Assembly: GCF_016107525.1 (NCBI RefSeq) | Contig: NZ_JABASR010000002.1 | Span: 62,001 to 126,000 of the forward strand | Length of the DNA stretch: 64,000 nucleotides | Direction: 5' to 3' | From: Psychrobacter aquimaris | GTDB lineage: Bacteria; Pseudomonadota; Gammaproteobacteria; Pseudomonadales; Moraxellaceae | In this document: positions 56,573 to 64,000 of the stretch, piece after piece | How the letters are laid out: each line of letters begins with the position of its first letter | How positions within the stretch are numbered: the first letter of the stretch is position 1 | Translations under genes and position numbers: made by a program | Notes under the pieces: model-generated | What the model was told of the DNA's origin: nothing | The model's database searches: none | What the model saw: only the letters and a program-made list of their open reading frames with translations

Positions 56573-57145
56573 ATGATAGTCACTGAAGTAGCTTTTGGAG
56601 CACACCAGTTAACGTTAATTGCGAGTGTCAATGAGCATAGCAGCCCTAAACTGGTGGAAGTTAATTGGCTGCTAGCAGGTGACTCTTGGCATAGCTCAAA
56701 AGCTATTCCTAAACTTAAGAAACACTATGGGCTTGTCGATCAAAGTTTTACGTTCATCAATAACGATAGCCTAAGCAAAAACGAGCCTGCTCAAGCGCTA
56801 CTGATAGAGACTATTGCGCAATTAACAGCGTATTTTAAGGGTGAGCGTCAGGTATTCGATTTGCCAATTGATATAAGCTTAGGAACCAAGTTTCAGCAAC
56901 GAGTTTGGCAAGCATTACAAAATATTGGTTATGGCGAAACAATCAGCTATGCGACACTGGCACAAAATGTGGATAATCCCAAAGGGTTTCGCGCGGTGGC
57001 CAATGCCAACAGTAAAAACCCTTTTAGCGTCATTGTTCCCTGTCATCGAGTCATTGCTAGCGATGGTAGGCTGGGTGGCTATACAGGTGGACTTGATAAG
57101 AAAATATACTTGTTAGCACTTGAAGGCGTCACTTGCAAAACTTAG
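56573..57145 (+). CDS. ogt: Methylated-DNA-[protein]-cysteine S-methyltransferase
   Basis: A 190-residue suicide repair protein that takes alkyl groups from O6-alkylguanine. The active-site motif is VPCHRVI with Cys157; GYGETISYATLA and RAVANANSKNP form the helix-turn-helix and the Asn hinge. The start ATG at 56573 has AAAGGAAG upstream; a TTG at 56558 is open in frame but poor. It is of the Ogt type without an Ada domain. Convergent with yebC. Confidence 0.9.
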   Translation: MIVTEVAFGAHQLTLIASVNEHSSPKLVEVNWLLAGDSWHSSKAIPKLKKHYGLVDQSFTFINNDSLSKNEPAQALLIETIAQLTAYFKGERQVFDLPIDISLGTKFQQRVWQALQNIGYGETISYATLAQNVDNPKGFRAVANANSKNPFSVIVPCHRVIASDGRLGGYTGGLDKKIYLLALEGVTCKT

Positions 57146-57180
57146 TTTGAAAAAAATGCTCGTCAGATATTGCTAAACAA

Positions 57181-57216
57181 AAAAGGCCAAACATTTTAAA
57201 CGTTTGGCCTTTTGTA
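57181..57216. terminator. Two-way terminator between ogt and yebC
   Basis: Perfect 12-bp arms AAAAGGCCAAAC (57181-57192) and inverse (57202-57213). Confidence 0.85.
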
Positions 57217-57248
57217 TGATTGACACATAAATGGTTGCGGGATAAATA

Positions 57249-57998
57249 CTATTGCTCAAGCTGTGTCATTACGTCAGCAGAAAAGTTCACATTGCTATAA
57301 ACTTCTTGCACGTCATCGATGTCTTCTAGCATATCAATCATTTTCATGACTTTTTCAGCGTCTTCCACATTGTCTATTTCCGCAACAGTGGATGGTGACA
57401 TGGTGACTTCAGCATTGTCAGAGACCAGACCTGCAGCATTAAGTGCATCTTTGACTTGACCGAAACTTTCCCATTCGGTGATAACCAGCAGGCTGTCACC
57501 ATCATTCTCGATATCAAGCGCGCCAGCATCTAGTGCGATCAACATGACTTCGTCTTCTAAACTTGTATCATTAAAAGTGATTTCGCCGCGTTTAGTAAAT
57601 AGATAAGCCACTGAGCCTGAAGTGCCAAGATTGCCTTCATTTTTAGTAAAAGCATGACGCACTTCACTGACCGTACGGTTAAGGTTGTCAGTCATGGTTT
57701 CGACTAACACTGCGACGCCGCCGACACCATAGCCTTCATAGCTGACTTCGTCCATATTATCATTGTCATCACCGCCTGTACCACGAGCAACTGCTCGATT
57801 GATGGTATCTCGTGTCATATTGACTGACAGTGCTTTTTCAATGACAGCACGTAAGCGTGGGTTTTTGTCAGGGTCGGGATCACCTTGCTTGGCAGCAGAA
57901 ACAATTTCACGAATAATCTTAGTAAATATTTTGCCTTTTACCGCATCCTGACGGGCTTTACGGTGTTTAATATTTGCCCATTTTGAATGGCCTGCCAT
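57249..57998 (-). CDS. yebC: YebC/PmpR-family protein
   Basis: A 249-residue protein that begins [18 protein letters not shown], the fixed start of the family, and has [18 protein letters not shown] and [20 protein letters not shown] segments. Members act as DNA-binding regulators and, as TACO1 homologs, help translation of difficult stretches. In many bacteria it is next to ruvC; here it is between ogt and the potassium channel. Confidence 0.93.
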   Translation of the reverse strand: MAGHSKWANIKHRKARQDAVKGKIFTKIIREIVSAAKQGDPDPDKNPRLRAVIEKALSVNMTRDTINRAVARGTGGDDNDNMDEVSYEGYGVGGVAVLVETMTDNLNRTVSEVRHAFTKNEGNLGTSGSVAYLFTKRGEITFNDTSLEDEVMLIALDAGALDIENDGDSLLVITEWESFGQVKDALNAAGLVSDNAEVTMSPSTVAEIDNVEDAEKVMKMIDMLEDIDDVQEVYSNVNFSADVMTQLEQ

Positions 57999-58398
57999 AT
58001 AACATCCTTAAGTTTTGCGTATTATTTATTGTGCTTAAAAAATATTTAATAACAATCTTTCATTCTAGAATGTGTCATTAATGAGAGTGTTTATACATCT
58101 CAAGACTTTACAATCTGCATGATGACACACACTAGGTTCGCGTATTTTTATGGTATAGATTGCCTTATCTATTTAAAGTAACAGAGCTACCGACACGTTA
58201 ACGATTTGTATGTTGTTGAGAGTGCTTTTTTGCTACACTGTGGCAACTTATAGATTGTATTCACTGTGATACGTGAACAATATTATAAACCAGTTTTATG
58301 TATTTTGACTAACTTGGCCTTATCCAGCGTATTTTAAATCATTGGTTGTCATCAAGCCATCGGTTTTATAGCGCTACTGACTCGATACTACTGACTCT
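57999..58398. other. Divergent gap between yebC and the channel gene
   Basis: 400 bases, AT-rich. TTGTTGAGAGTGC...TACACT near 58212-58240 is promoter-like but with short spacing. No gene seen. Confidence 0.3.
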
Positions 58399-59229
58399 AT
58401 GAAGCAACCAACCGCTGAAGCCATTACCCATCTGCGTAACCGCATTCATATCATTATTGAAGGCACAGATACCCGTTTGGGTAAAATCTTTGATATTGTA
58501 TTACTGATTGCAATTTTGACCAGTGTGGCTGTGGTCATGCTCGACAGTGTGTTATACATGCGCCTGCAATATGGCACTATATTCTTCTATGCTGAATGGT
58601 TTTTTACCATTTTATTCACGATAGAATATGCTCTTAGGTGGTTTTCAGCACCCAACCGCTTTCGTTACGTTTTTAGTTTCTATGGGGTAGTCGATTTATT
58701 GTCTGTGCTGCCAAGTTACTTGAGCCTCATGTTTGTGGGTGTACAGTATCTATTAGTGATACGGGTTTTGCGTATTTTACGCGTGTTTCGTGTACTCAAA
58801 CTCAAAGCCTATATGCAACAAGCGGGGTTTTTGGCCTCAGCGCTTAAAACCAGTCAGCAAAAAATCACGGTATTCTTTTTGTCGCTGGTATTATTGGTCA
58901 CGATTTTTGGCTCGATTATCTACGTGGTAGAGGGGCCAGAGAATGGTTTTACCAGTATTCCGCTGTCTATCTATTGGGCAATCGTCACCATGACCACAGT
59001 TGGCTATGGTGATATGTCACCGAAAACACCGCTCGGTCAAGCCATTGCGAGCATGGTCATGATTACGGGTTATTCGATTATTGCAGTGCCAACGGGTATT
59101 TTTACCTCGGAGTTGGCGCGTAATATGCGCCCTCAACTCAATCCTGTAACTTGTCCTAATTGTGGCAAATTTGGTCATGCTGTCGCAGCAGAATTCTGTG
59201 ATCGTTGTGGGCACGCTTTGCATATCTAG
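58399..59229 (+). CDS. Voltage-gated-type potassium channel with C-terminal zinc ribbon
   Basis: A 276-residue channel of the six-helix type. S1-S3 run from about residues 30 to 110; S4 has regular positive residues (RVLRILRVFRVLKLK, about 122-136); the selectivity filter is TMTTVGYGDMSP (about 198-209) between S5 and S6. Unusually, the cytoplasmic end is a short zinc ribbon, CPNCGKFGHAVAAEFCDRC (CxxC, 12 residues, CxxC; about 253-271), instead of RCK or cyclic-nucleotide domains. It would conduct K+ in the inner membrane; the ribbon could sense metal or mediate assembly. Confidence 0.85.
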   Translation: MKQPTAEAITHLRNRIHIIIEGTDTRLGKIFDIVLLIAILTSVAVVMLDSVLYMRLQYGTIFFYAEWFFTILFTIEYALRWFSAPNRFRYVFSFYGVVDLLSVLPSYLSLMFVGVQYLLVIRVLRILRVFRVLKLKAYMQQAGFLASALKTSQQKITVFFLSLVLLVTIFGSIIYVVEGPENGFTSIPLSIYWAIVTMTTVGYGDMSPKTPLGQAIASMVMITGYSIIAVPTGIFTSELARNMRPQLNPVTCPNCGKFGHAVAAEFCDRCGHALHI

Positions 59230-59277
59230 CAGTTTTGACGCGTTGTCTACTTTCGTCAATATCTATATTTTATATTA

Positions 59278-60579
59278 CTATACATCGATGTATTCACTAA
59301 CGAGTGGTGATAAGTCAATTTCAACCCCAAGGTTGACCAAATTCCAGTACTGCCCTGATACCGTGCGATCTAGCATCATGGTCGTTGCAGAAGGCTGGAA
59401 TTGCCCAAAGTATTTCAACGACGTCCGCATGTGCGCAATGGCTTCGTGATGCACCTGACTTTGACCAAAATCAAAAGCGCCTTCTTGATAAGGTTGAATG
59501 GACAGAGGCTTTAGGCCAATAGATAGCCATTTCTCATAAAACTCTCCGGGGATGTTTTTATCGTCATCACGGCGAATATCAAGAGCGATGAGGTCTTGCT
59601 CAAGTGCAGTCACATCCCCTTTAATGGCATGCTTGGCAAAACGGCGGAATAATTGAACTTCGCTGTCACTATAGCTACGAATACCACCGAAGTCATAAGC
59701 CACCACACTGCCATCTTTGCGAAAGGCGAAGTTACCGGGATGTGGGTCGCAGTGCATACGGTATAAGCCAAAAAGTTGTCCTGCGGTAAAGTGGAACAGG
59801 CGCTTGGCTATGTCTTGTTTGATGTCGTTGTCCCAAGTCGCCGCGATGGTTAGCGTTTCTCCCATCTCTTCTGTTAATGTCAAAATCCGTTTAGAAGAGT
59901 GGCTGCTAATGACCTTAGGGATAATAAGACCTTCGTCTTCTGCATGAAATGCGCCAAACACTCGTAAGTTATGCGCTTCTTTAATATAGTCCAACTCATC
60001 ATGTAAGCTTTGGCGAATCTCGTTGAAGAGCTGTTCCTGCAACTGTTTGCTCATATTGAGCACACCCGCGATTTTTAGTGCCATTCGCACTTGTTTGAGG
60101 TCGCTATCACAGTTCTCATCGACATCAGGGTATTGAACCTTGACCACCACTTTTTGACCCGATAGCAAAACGGCTTTATGCACTTGGCCGATGGAAGCAG
60201 CAGCAAACGGTGTCTCTTCAAATTCGCTAAATAATTCTGCCACAGGTGCTTTAAGCTCGCGTTCGATTTGTGCACGTATCTGCGCATACGGCATGGGCGG
60301 CGCATCTTTTTGCAGCTTTTCTAATGCTGTCGCCACTTCAGGTGGGAACACGTCTTTGTATTGAGAGGCAATTTGCCCGACTTTCATCACCGCGCCTTTC
60401 ATTTCACCCAATGTTTCGGCTATCTGGACACCCACATCTTGCATCAGCTCTGAGCGTGCTTGCAAACGTTTTTCTTCGTCACTTGAGAGGTGCTTAAATG
60501 AGTTTTTAGCTGCTTTTCCGGCAATACTTGCTGTCATGCCAGCCAATTTCATAAAGCGCTTTCCAGACGATTTTGCCAT
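59278..60579 (-). CDS. ABC1/UbiB-like atypical kinase
   Basis: A 433-residue protein of the AarF/ABC1/UbiB kinase-like family. Family motifs: KGAVMKVGQIASQ (KxGQ, about 59-71), AAASIGQVHKAVL (the Ala-rich nucleotide loop), VVVKVQYPDV with the catalytic Lys, HCDPHPGNFAF and YDFGGIRS. It lacks the two C-terminal membrane helices of UbiB. Members support ubiquinone or other lipid processes; the substrate here is not known. No ubi genes lie nearby. Confidence 0.86.
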   Translation of the reverse strand: MAKSSGKRFMKLAGMTASIAGKAAKNSFKHLSSDEEKRLQARSELMQDVGVQIAETLGEMKGAVMKVGQIASQYKDVFPPEVATALEKLQKDAPPMPYAQIRAQIERELKAPVAELFSEFEETPFAAASIGQVHKAVLLSGQKVVVKVQYPDVDENCDSDLKQVRMALKIAGVLNMSKQLQEQLFNEIRQSLHDELDYIKEAHNLRVFGAFHAEDEGLIIPKVISSHSSKRILTLTEEMGETLTIAATWDNDIKQDIAKRLFHFTAGQLFGLYRMHCDPHPGNFAFRKDGSVVAYDFGGIRSYSDSEVQLFRRFAKHAIKGDVTALEQDLIALDIRRDDDKNIPGEFYEKWLSIGLKPLSIQPYQEGAFDFGQSQVHHEAIAHMRTSLKYFGQFQPSATTMMLDRTVSGQYWNLVNLGVEIDLSPLVSEYIDV

Positions 60580-60717
60580 TCATATCACCATATAGTGGGT
60601 TGTTTGCTCAGCCGTAATTTTAGTGTTTTAGTCAAACAATTGCTGTTTAACTCGTGTGCTATTGATAATACATTGATAAAACGCTGTTATACAATTGATT
60701 ATTTTCGGTTATCAAAA

Positions 60718-61260
60718 TTAGTATGAGTCGCTGATTGTGACAGAGTAGAGGTTATCAAGCCAATAGGACAATGCCATTTGATAACCCAAATGCCCCAAAC
60801 CACAAATAACACCGACGGCGACGTCGCTTAGATAAGAATGATGGCGAAAAGGCTCGCGCGCATGCACATTGGATAAGTGTACCTCGATAAATGGTTTTTG
60901 TGTGGCCAAGAGCGCATCACGTAATGCAACTGAGGTATGAGTAAAGGCTGCAGGATTAACAATAATGGCATCTACTTGCGCAGTTTTATCCGCTAAGAGT
61001 CCATGATGTTGGATGTCATCTATCAGTTTGCCTTCATGATTGGATTGTATGCATATTAATTCAATGCCATGCTGAGCTGCACGTTTAATCAGACGTTCTT
61101 CGATATCTGCTAGTGTCGTATGACCATAAATCTCAGGTTCGCGCTTACCCAATAAATTCAAATTAGCCCCATTAACCAGCAACAACTTATGAGTGAGTGT
61201 TTGATCGGCATTTTGTTTAGAAGGCTTGACGGTTGGTATAGATTGAGAAGAAGAGGTCAT
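60718..61260 (-). CDS. aroQ: 3-dehydroquinate dehydratase, type II
   Basis: A 180-residue shikimate-pathway enzyme. After an N-terminal extension of about 24 residues comes [21 protein letters not shown] (in part; Tyr of the last motif is catalytic), then [32 protein letters not shown] and [16 protein letters not shown] with the catalytic His. Type II enzymes form dodecamers. The accBC genes that often follow aroQ are absent. Confidence 0.94.
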   Translation of the reverse strand: MTSSSQSIPTVKPSKQNADQTLTHKLLLVNGANLNLLGKREPEIYGHTTLADIEERLIKRAAQHGIELICIQSNHEGKLIDDIQHHGLLADKTAQVDAIIVNPAAFTHTSVALRDALLATQKPFIEVHLSNVHAREPFRHHSYLSDVAVGVICGLGHLGYQMALSYWLDNLYSVTISDSY

Positions 61261-61445
61261 AATGGTCTCTATAACGATGAAGCGAGGTTGATGGTTTATT
61301 ATTTGTTATAAGGTTTAAGTATTATACAAGTATGAAATTGCGCTGTTTAATCAAACCTTTCTCTTTATGATAACAGCTTGATGGCGAGGTTATAAAAAAA
61401 TTACATGAAAAATAAAGCTAAAGACAAAAAATCATGTTAAAAGTC
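61261..61445. other. Gap between aroQ and the cold-shock gene promoter
   Basis: AT-rich and divergent; together with the cold-shock leader it is a 476-base gene-free stretch. No other signal. Confidence 0.3.
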
Positions 61446-61498
61446 TTTATGTTGCTAAAAACCCGTGCTATGATATTTTTTATGCAATAATTATTGCA
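61446..61498 (+). promoter_or_regulatory. Cold-shock gene promoter with 16-bp palindrome
   Basis: Extended -10 TGCTATGAT (61466-61474), with a weak TTTATG 17 bases before. TGCAATAATTATTGCA (61483-61498) is a perfect 16-base palindrome at or just after the start site, giving a 5'-end hairpin in the RNA. The leader to the ATG would be about 255 bases. Confidence 0.5.
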
Positions 61499-61736
61499 AG
61501 TTTGTTGCTACTGTCGAAGCAGCTTATGACGAAGTAGCGTAGTAAGCAAGATAGTCGTCATTTTTGTAAGTAGTGGCTGTCTCGGTACATACCGCTATTT
61601 GCTATAGATGCGATATGTAGGTGATAGTAGTTAGGGTAGTACTTTTAAGTTTTTGATTTCATCATCTTAGATCCCGTTTATATGCAATGTTGCAAAGGAA
61701 TTTGGGGCTAAGCGGACTTTTTTAGGAAGCAATATT

Positions 61737-61952
61737 ATGTCAGCTCGTGAGCAAGGTATCGTTAAGTGGTTTAATGACTCAAAAGGCTTTGGTTTCATTC
61801 AACGTGACAGCGGAGAAGATATTTTTGTCCATTTCCGCGCGATTCAAGGTGATGGCTATCGTTCTTTAAAAGATGGCGAAAAAGTTGAATTCAGTGTGGT
61901 AGAAGGTGATAAAGGCCTTCAAGCTGAAGAAGTTAGAAAAGTAGAAGAGTAA
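61737..61952 (+). CDS. Cold-shock protein, CspA family
   Basis: A 71-residue single OB-fold protein. It carries the RNP1 motif KGFGFIQ (about 16-22) and RNP2 DIFVHF (about 29-34), which bind single-stranded RNA or DNA and melt structure in cold-shocked cells. AGGAAG lies before the ATG. The long leader is as known for cold-induced csp genes. The helicase RhlB gene follows; both act on RNA structure. Confidence 0.92.
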   Translation: MSAREQGIVKWFNDSKGFGFIQRDSGEDIFVHFRAIQGDGYRSLKDGEKVEFSVVEGDKGLQAEEVRKVEE

Positions 61953-62014
61953 TCTATCCAGTCATTAGAGCGGTTTAGCTATAATGTCTGTAGACACTAC
62001 TGATATACTACTGA

Positions 62015-62093
62015 GTCAAGCCCGTTTTATCTTACCCATGTTGAGTCAAAACCAGCATGTTTGGTAGGATCAGGCGTTAGGCTTGGCTTTTTT
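62015..62093 (+). terminator. Possible terminator after the cold-shock gene
   Basis: GTCAAGCC (62015-62022) and GGCTTGGC (62080-62087) pair across a long inner region that can fold further; six T residues follow. Its long loop makes it less certain. Confidence 0.4.
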
Positions 62094-62240
62094 ATGCCCA
62101 TATCTCAGTCAGCTGTACATAGAGTTAATATTGCTGTTGCTTAATCTAGATAGCGATATAACGGTTTATTATGAGCCTATTTATCATAAGTCTACTTATC
62201 ATTAGTAATGAACAAGCGATTAATTTAAAAGGATATTTTT

Positions 62241-63395
62241 TTGAGTAATTTCACCACGTTTACTGATTTGCCACTTTCAGCACCGACCTTACGTGCCGTA
62301 AGTGATCTAGGTTTTACTGCATTGACGCCTATCCAAGCACAAATACTACCGCATACGTTGGCAAATCAGGATGCTATTGGACAGGCACAAACGGGTACTG
62401 GCAAGACAGCAACCTTTCTACTGACTATTATGGAAGCTTTGCTTAAACGTCCTTTTACCAATGATGAAGAGCGTTATTTGGGTGAGCCACGTGCTGTTGT
62501 CATGGCGCCCACTCGTGAGCTTGCTCAGCAAATATTTGACGATTGCATTGCTCTAACCAAATACACCTCGCTACACAGTGTTTGTATCATGGGTGGCACC
62601 AATTATGAAACCCAACAGCATGAGCTTGAGCGTCAATACGTTGATATTTTGGTCGCAACTCCTGGGCGTTTGATTGATCTTGCCAATAAAGGCATGGTTT
62701 ATTTAGATCGAGTGGAAGTACTGGTATTAGATGAAGCGGATCGCATGCTGGATATGGGTTTTATTCCTGACATCAAGCGTTTGGTAGGTCGGATGCCAGC
62801 CAATACAGACCGTCAAAGCTTATTGTTCTCTGCTACCTTTAACCAAGATGTGATGAATTTGGCCTATCGTTGGTTACATGAACCGCAGTTTGTTGAAATC
62901 GAGCCGGAACACAAAACCAGCGAATTGGTTGATCAGCACTTTTACTTACTGACAGAAGATCAAAAGTTAGAAGCGTTGCAGCGTATTATCAGTGACGAGG
63001 CAGTGGATAAAGTTATTGTCTTTGCCAATCGTAAAGACCAAGTCAAGCGTCTCTATCATAAGCTGCGTCAAGCGCATAAAATTGTGATGTTGTCAGGCGA
63101 TGTCATTCAGCAAAAGCGTGAAAAGTATTTACAGCGTTTTAAGGATGGTCATGCTTCTATCTTGGTGGCAACCGATGTCGCAGGGCGCGGCATCCATGTC
63201 GATGATATCAGTCATGTAGTCAATTATACTTTGCCTGACCAGCCAGATGATTACGTGCATCGTATCGGTCGTACGGGTCGTGCTGGACAAACAGGCATCA
63301 GCATTAGTTTTGTGAGTGAAGATGATGCTTTTAATATACCAGCGCTAGAGAAGCATTTAGATACTAAGTTTATGCTTGAGCAGTGGCAAGAGTAG
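62241..63395 (+). CDS. rhlB: DEAD-box RNA helicase, RhlB-like
   Basis: A 384-residue ATP-dependent RNA helicase. Motifs in order: TPIQAQ (Q motif), AQTGTGKTA (I), PTRELAQQ (Ia), TPGRL, DEAD (II), SAT (III), and HRIGRTGRAGQ (VI). It ends soon after the second RecA domain, as the shorter RhlB forms do. RhlB unwinds RNA for the degradosome. The start is TTG at 62241, with AAAAGGA 7 bases upstream. Neighbouring cold-shock gene points to cold RNA handling. Confidence 0.88.
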   Translation: MSNFTTFTDLPLSAPTLRAVSDLGFTALTPIQAQILPHTLANQDAIGQAQTGTGKTATFLLTIMEALLKRPFTNDEERYLGEPRAVVMAPTRELAQQIFDDCIALTKYTSLHSVCIMGGTNYETQQHELERQYVDILVATPGRLIDLANKGMVYLDRVEVLVLDEADRMLDMGFIPDIKRLVGRMPANTDRQSLLFSATFNQDVMNLAYRWLHEPQFVEIEPEHKTSELVDQHFYLLTEDQKLEALQRIISDEAVDKVIVFANRKDQVKRLYHKLRQAHKIVMLSGDVIQQKREKYLQRFKDGHASILVATDVAGRGIHVDDISHVVNYTLPDQPDDYVHRIGRTGRAGQTGISISFVSEDDAFNIPALEKHLDTKFMLEQWQE

Positions 63396-63442
63396 TGATT
63401 TCTAAGCCATTAGTGCTGCTATAGTACGCCGCTGACGAAATG

Positions 63443-63486
63443 ATAAAAGCCCTAAACGTCATGATTGATGTTAAGGGCTTTTTTAT
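63443..63486. terminator. Terminator after rhlB
   Basis: AAAAGCCCTAA (63445-63455) pairs with TTAAGGGCTTTT (63471-63482), loop 15 bases, T run. Confidence 0.75.
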
Positions 63487-63545
63487 GTGGTAGGTTTTGA
63501 TGTTAAATGATTTTATATTTTAACAGTATTTATTATCGATAATTT

Positions 63546-64000
63546 TTATTGAGTTTGTTCCATTATTTCAGAATGCTCATGGTGATTCATATTGATCGTG
63601 CCATCACTCATATCATGCATACTATGATCCATACCTTGGTGAGAGGTGCTGTCATCAGCTGGCATCATATTATGACTGTTGTGATCCATATTTGTATCCA
63701 TCGGCATATTCATTATTTGTGAATCGCTCATTTGCATATGATCGCCTTGCATATTCGACATATCATGCCCACCATGCATACTAGACATTGCTATAGGTAC
63801 GAACACAACGGCTAAACCAGATAAAACCATGACAGCGCCATTAAGCTGTCTCAAGCGAAAACGACCAATCTTGTCACGTAACCAGCCAACGGTCTCGTGC
63901 GTGGCGACCAGCATCGGTACGGTTCCTAAGCCAAACACAAACATGAGTGCGGCACCGCTGAGCGGGTTGTGAGCGACGACTGCAATGAGTAATGCACCAT
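63546..64000 (-). CDS. DsbD_2/TauE-SafE-type membrane protein with Met/His-rich tail, partial
   Basis: The frame is open off the right edge, so the N-terminus lies outside the window. The visible part reads GALLIAVVAHNPLSGAALMF, then VFGLGTVPMLVATHETVGWL and a last membrane helix (VMVLSGLAVVFVPIAM), as in the sulfite exporter TauE/SafE-annotated (DsbD_2) family that serves copper and cytochrome assembly. The last 80 residues are soluble and hold 17 Met and 11 His, a pattern of copper- or silver-binding tails. The role in metal handling is inferred from this tail and from family use. Confidence 0.7.
   Translation of the reverse strand, partial: GALLIAVVAHNPLSGAALMFVFGLGTVPMLVATHETVGWLRDKIGRFRLRQLNGAVMVLSGLAVVFVPIAMSSMHGGHDMSNMQGDHMQMSDSQIMNMPMDTNMDHNSHNMMPADDSTSHQGMDHSMHDMSDGTINMNHHEHSEIMEQTQ

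Noticed and set aside
1..64000. CRISPR arrays, tRNA or rRNA genes, prophage genes
   Set aside because: No regularly spaced direct repeats, no recognisable tRNA cloverleaf ends or rRNA segments, and no phage structural or integrase genes were seen on reading both strands.

Overview
The window looks like a chromosomal segment of a Psychrobacter-like member of the Moraxellaceae (Gammaproteobacteria). The grounds are moderate-to-low GC, the gene order tsaE-mutL-miaA-hfq, an Hfq with the long glycine-rich tail known from Moraxellaceae, a kdsD-kdsC-lptC-lptA-lptB block, and close matches to Moraxellaceae-type proteins. Genus is inferred from protein character, not from a marker RNA; I saw no rRNA, tRNA, CRISPR array, prophage or intact insertion sequence.

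Layout. 1-4.3 kb: an incomplete metallo-hydrolase-like gene, an ankyrin-repeat lipoprotein, a secreted polyester hydrolase that closely resembles PETases (the most interesting single gene), and an MFS transporter. 4.4-15.7 kb: acyl-CoA metabolism. Two acyl-CoA synthetases (AlkK-like and PrpE-like) are followed by a valine-degradation run (mmsA, isobutyryl-CoA dehydrogenase, enoyl-CoA hydratase, 3-hydroxyisobutyryl-CoA hydrolase, 3-hydroxyisobutyrate dehydrogenase) facing an IclR-family regulator. Together these would take isobutyryl-CoA to propionyl-CoA. 16-19.5 kb: an outer-membrane beta-barrel protein, a phosphopantetheinyl transferase, pal and an unknown protein. 19.8-26.4 kb: pepN, a DAHP synthase, lpxB and rnhB. 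27-30 kb: the norspermidine pathway pair (carboxynorspermidine decarboxylase and dehydrogenase). 30.4-35 kb: a more variable stretch with an AT-rich orphan membrane protein, htpX, small housekeeping and accessory proteins, a PhzF-like protein, and a 168-bp element with the form of a MITE.

35-46 kb: core cell biology: QueD-like, tsaE, mutL, miaA, hfq, then Kdo synthesis and the LPS transport genes, then radA. A second MITE-like repeat lies between lptB and radA. 46.5-51 kb: cell-wall genes rlpA, rodA and an M15 peptidase, with a 0.95-kb gene-free gap between rlpA and rodA. 51.3-57 kb: a paired M16 peptidase locus with a 54-residue lipoprotein upstream, then ftsY and a DNA alkyltransferase. 57-64 kb: yebC, a voltage-gated-type potassium channel ending in a zinc ribbon, an ABC1/UbiB-like kinase, aroQ, a cold-shock protein with a long structured leader, an RhlB-like helicase and an incomplete DsbD_2/TauE-type membrane protein with a Met/His-rich tail.

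I did not find a clearly new multi-gene system. The points best worth following up are the PETase-like enzyme, the two MITE-like repeats, the leader of the carboxynorspermidine dehydrogenase gene, the zinc-ribbon channel, the Met/His tail, and two short genes (40 and 54 codons).
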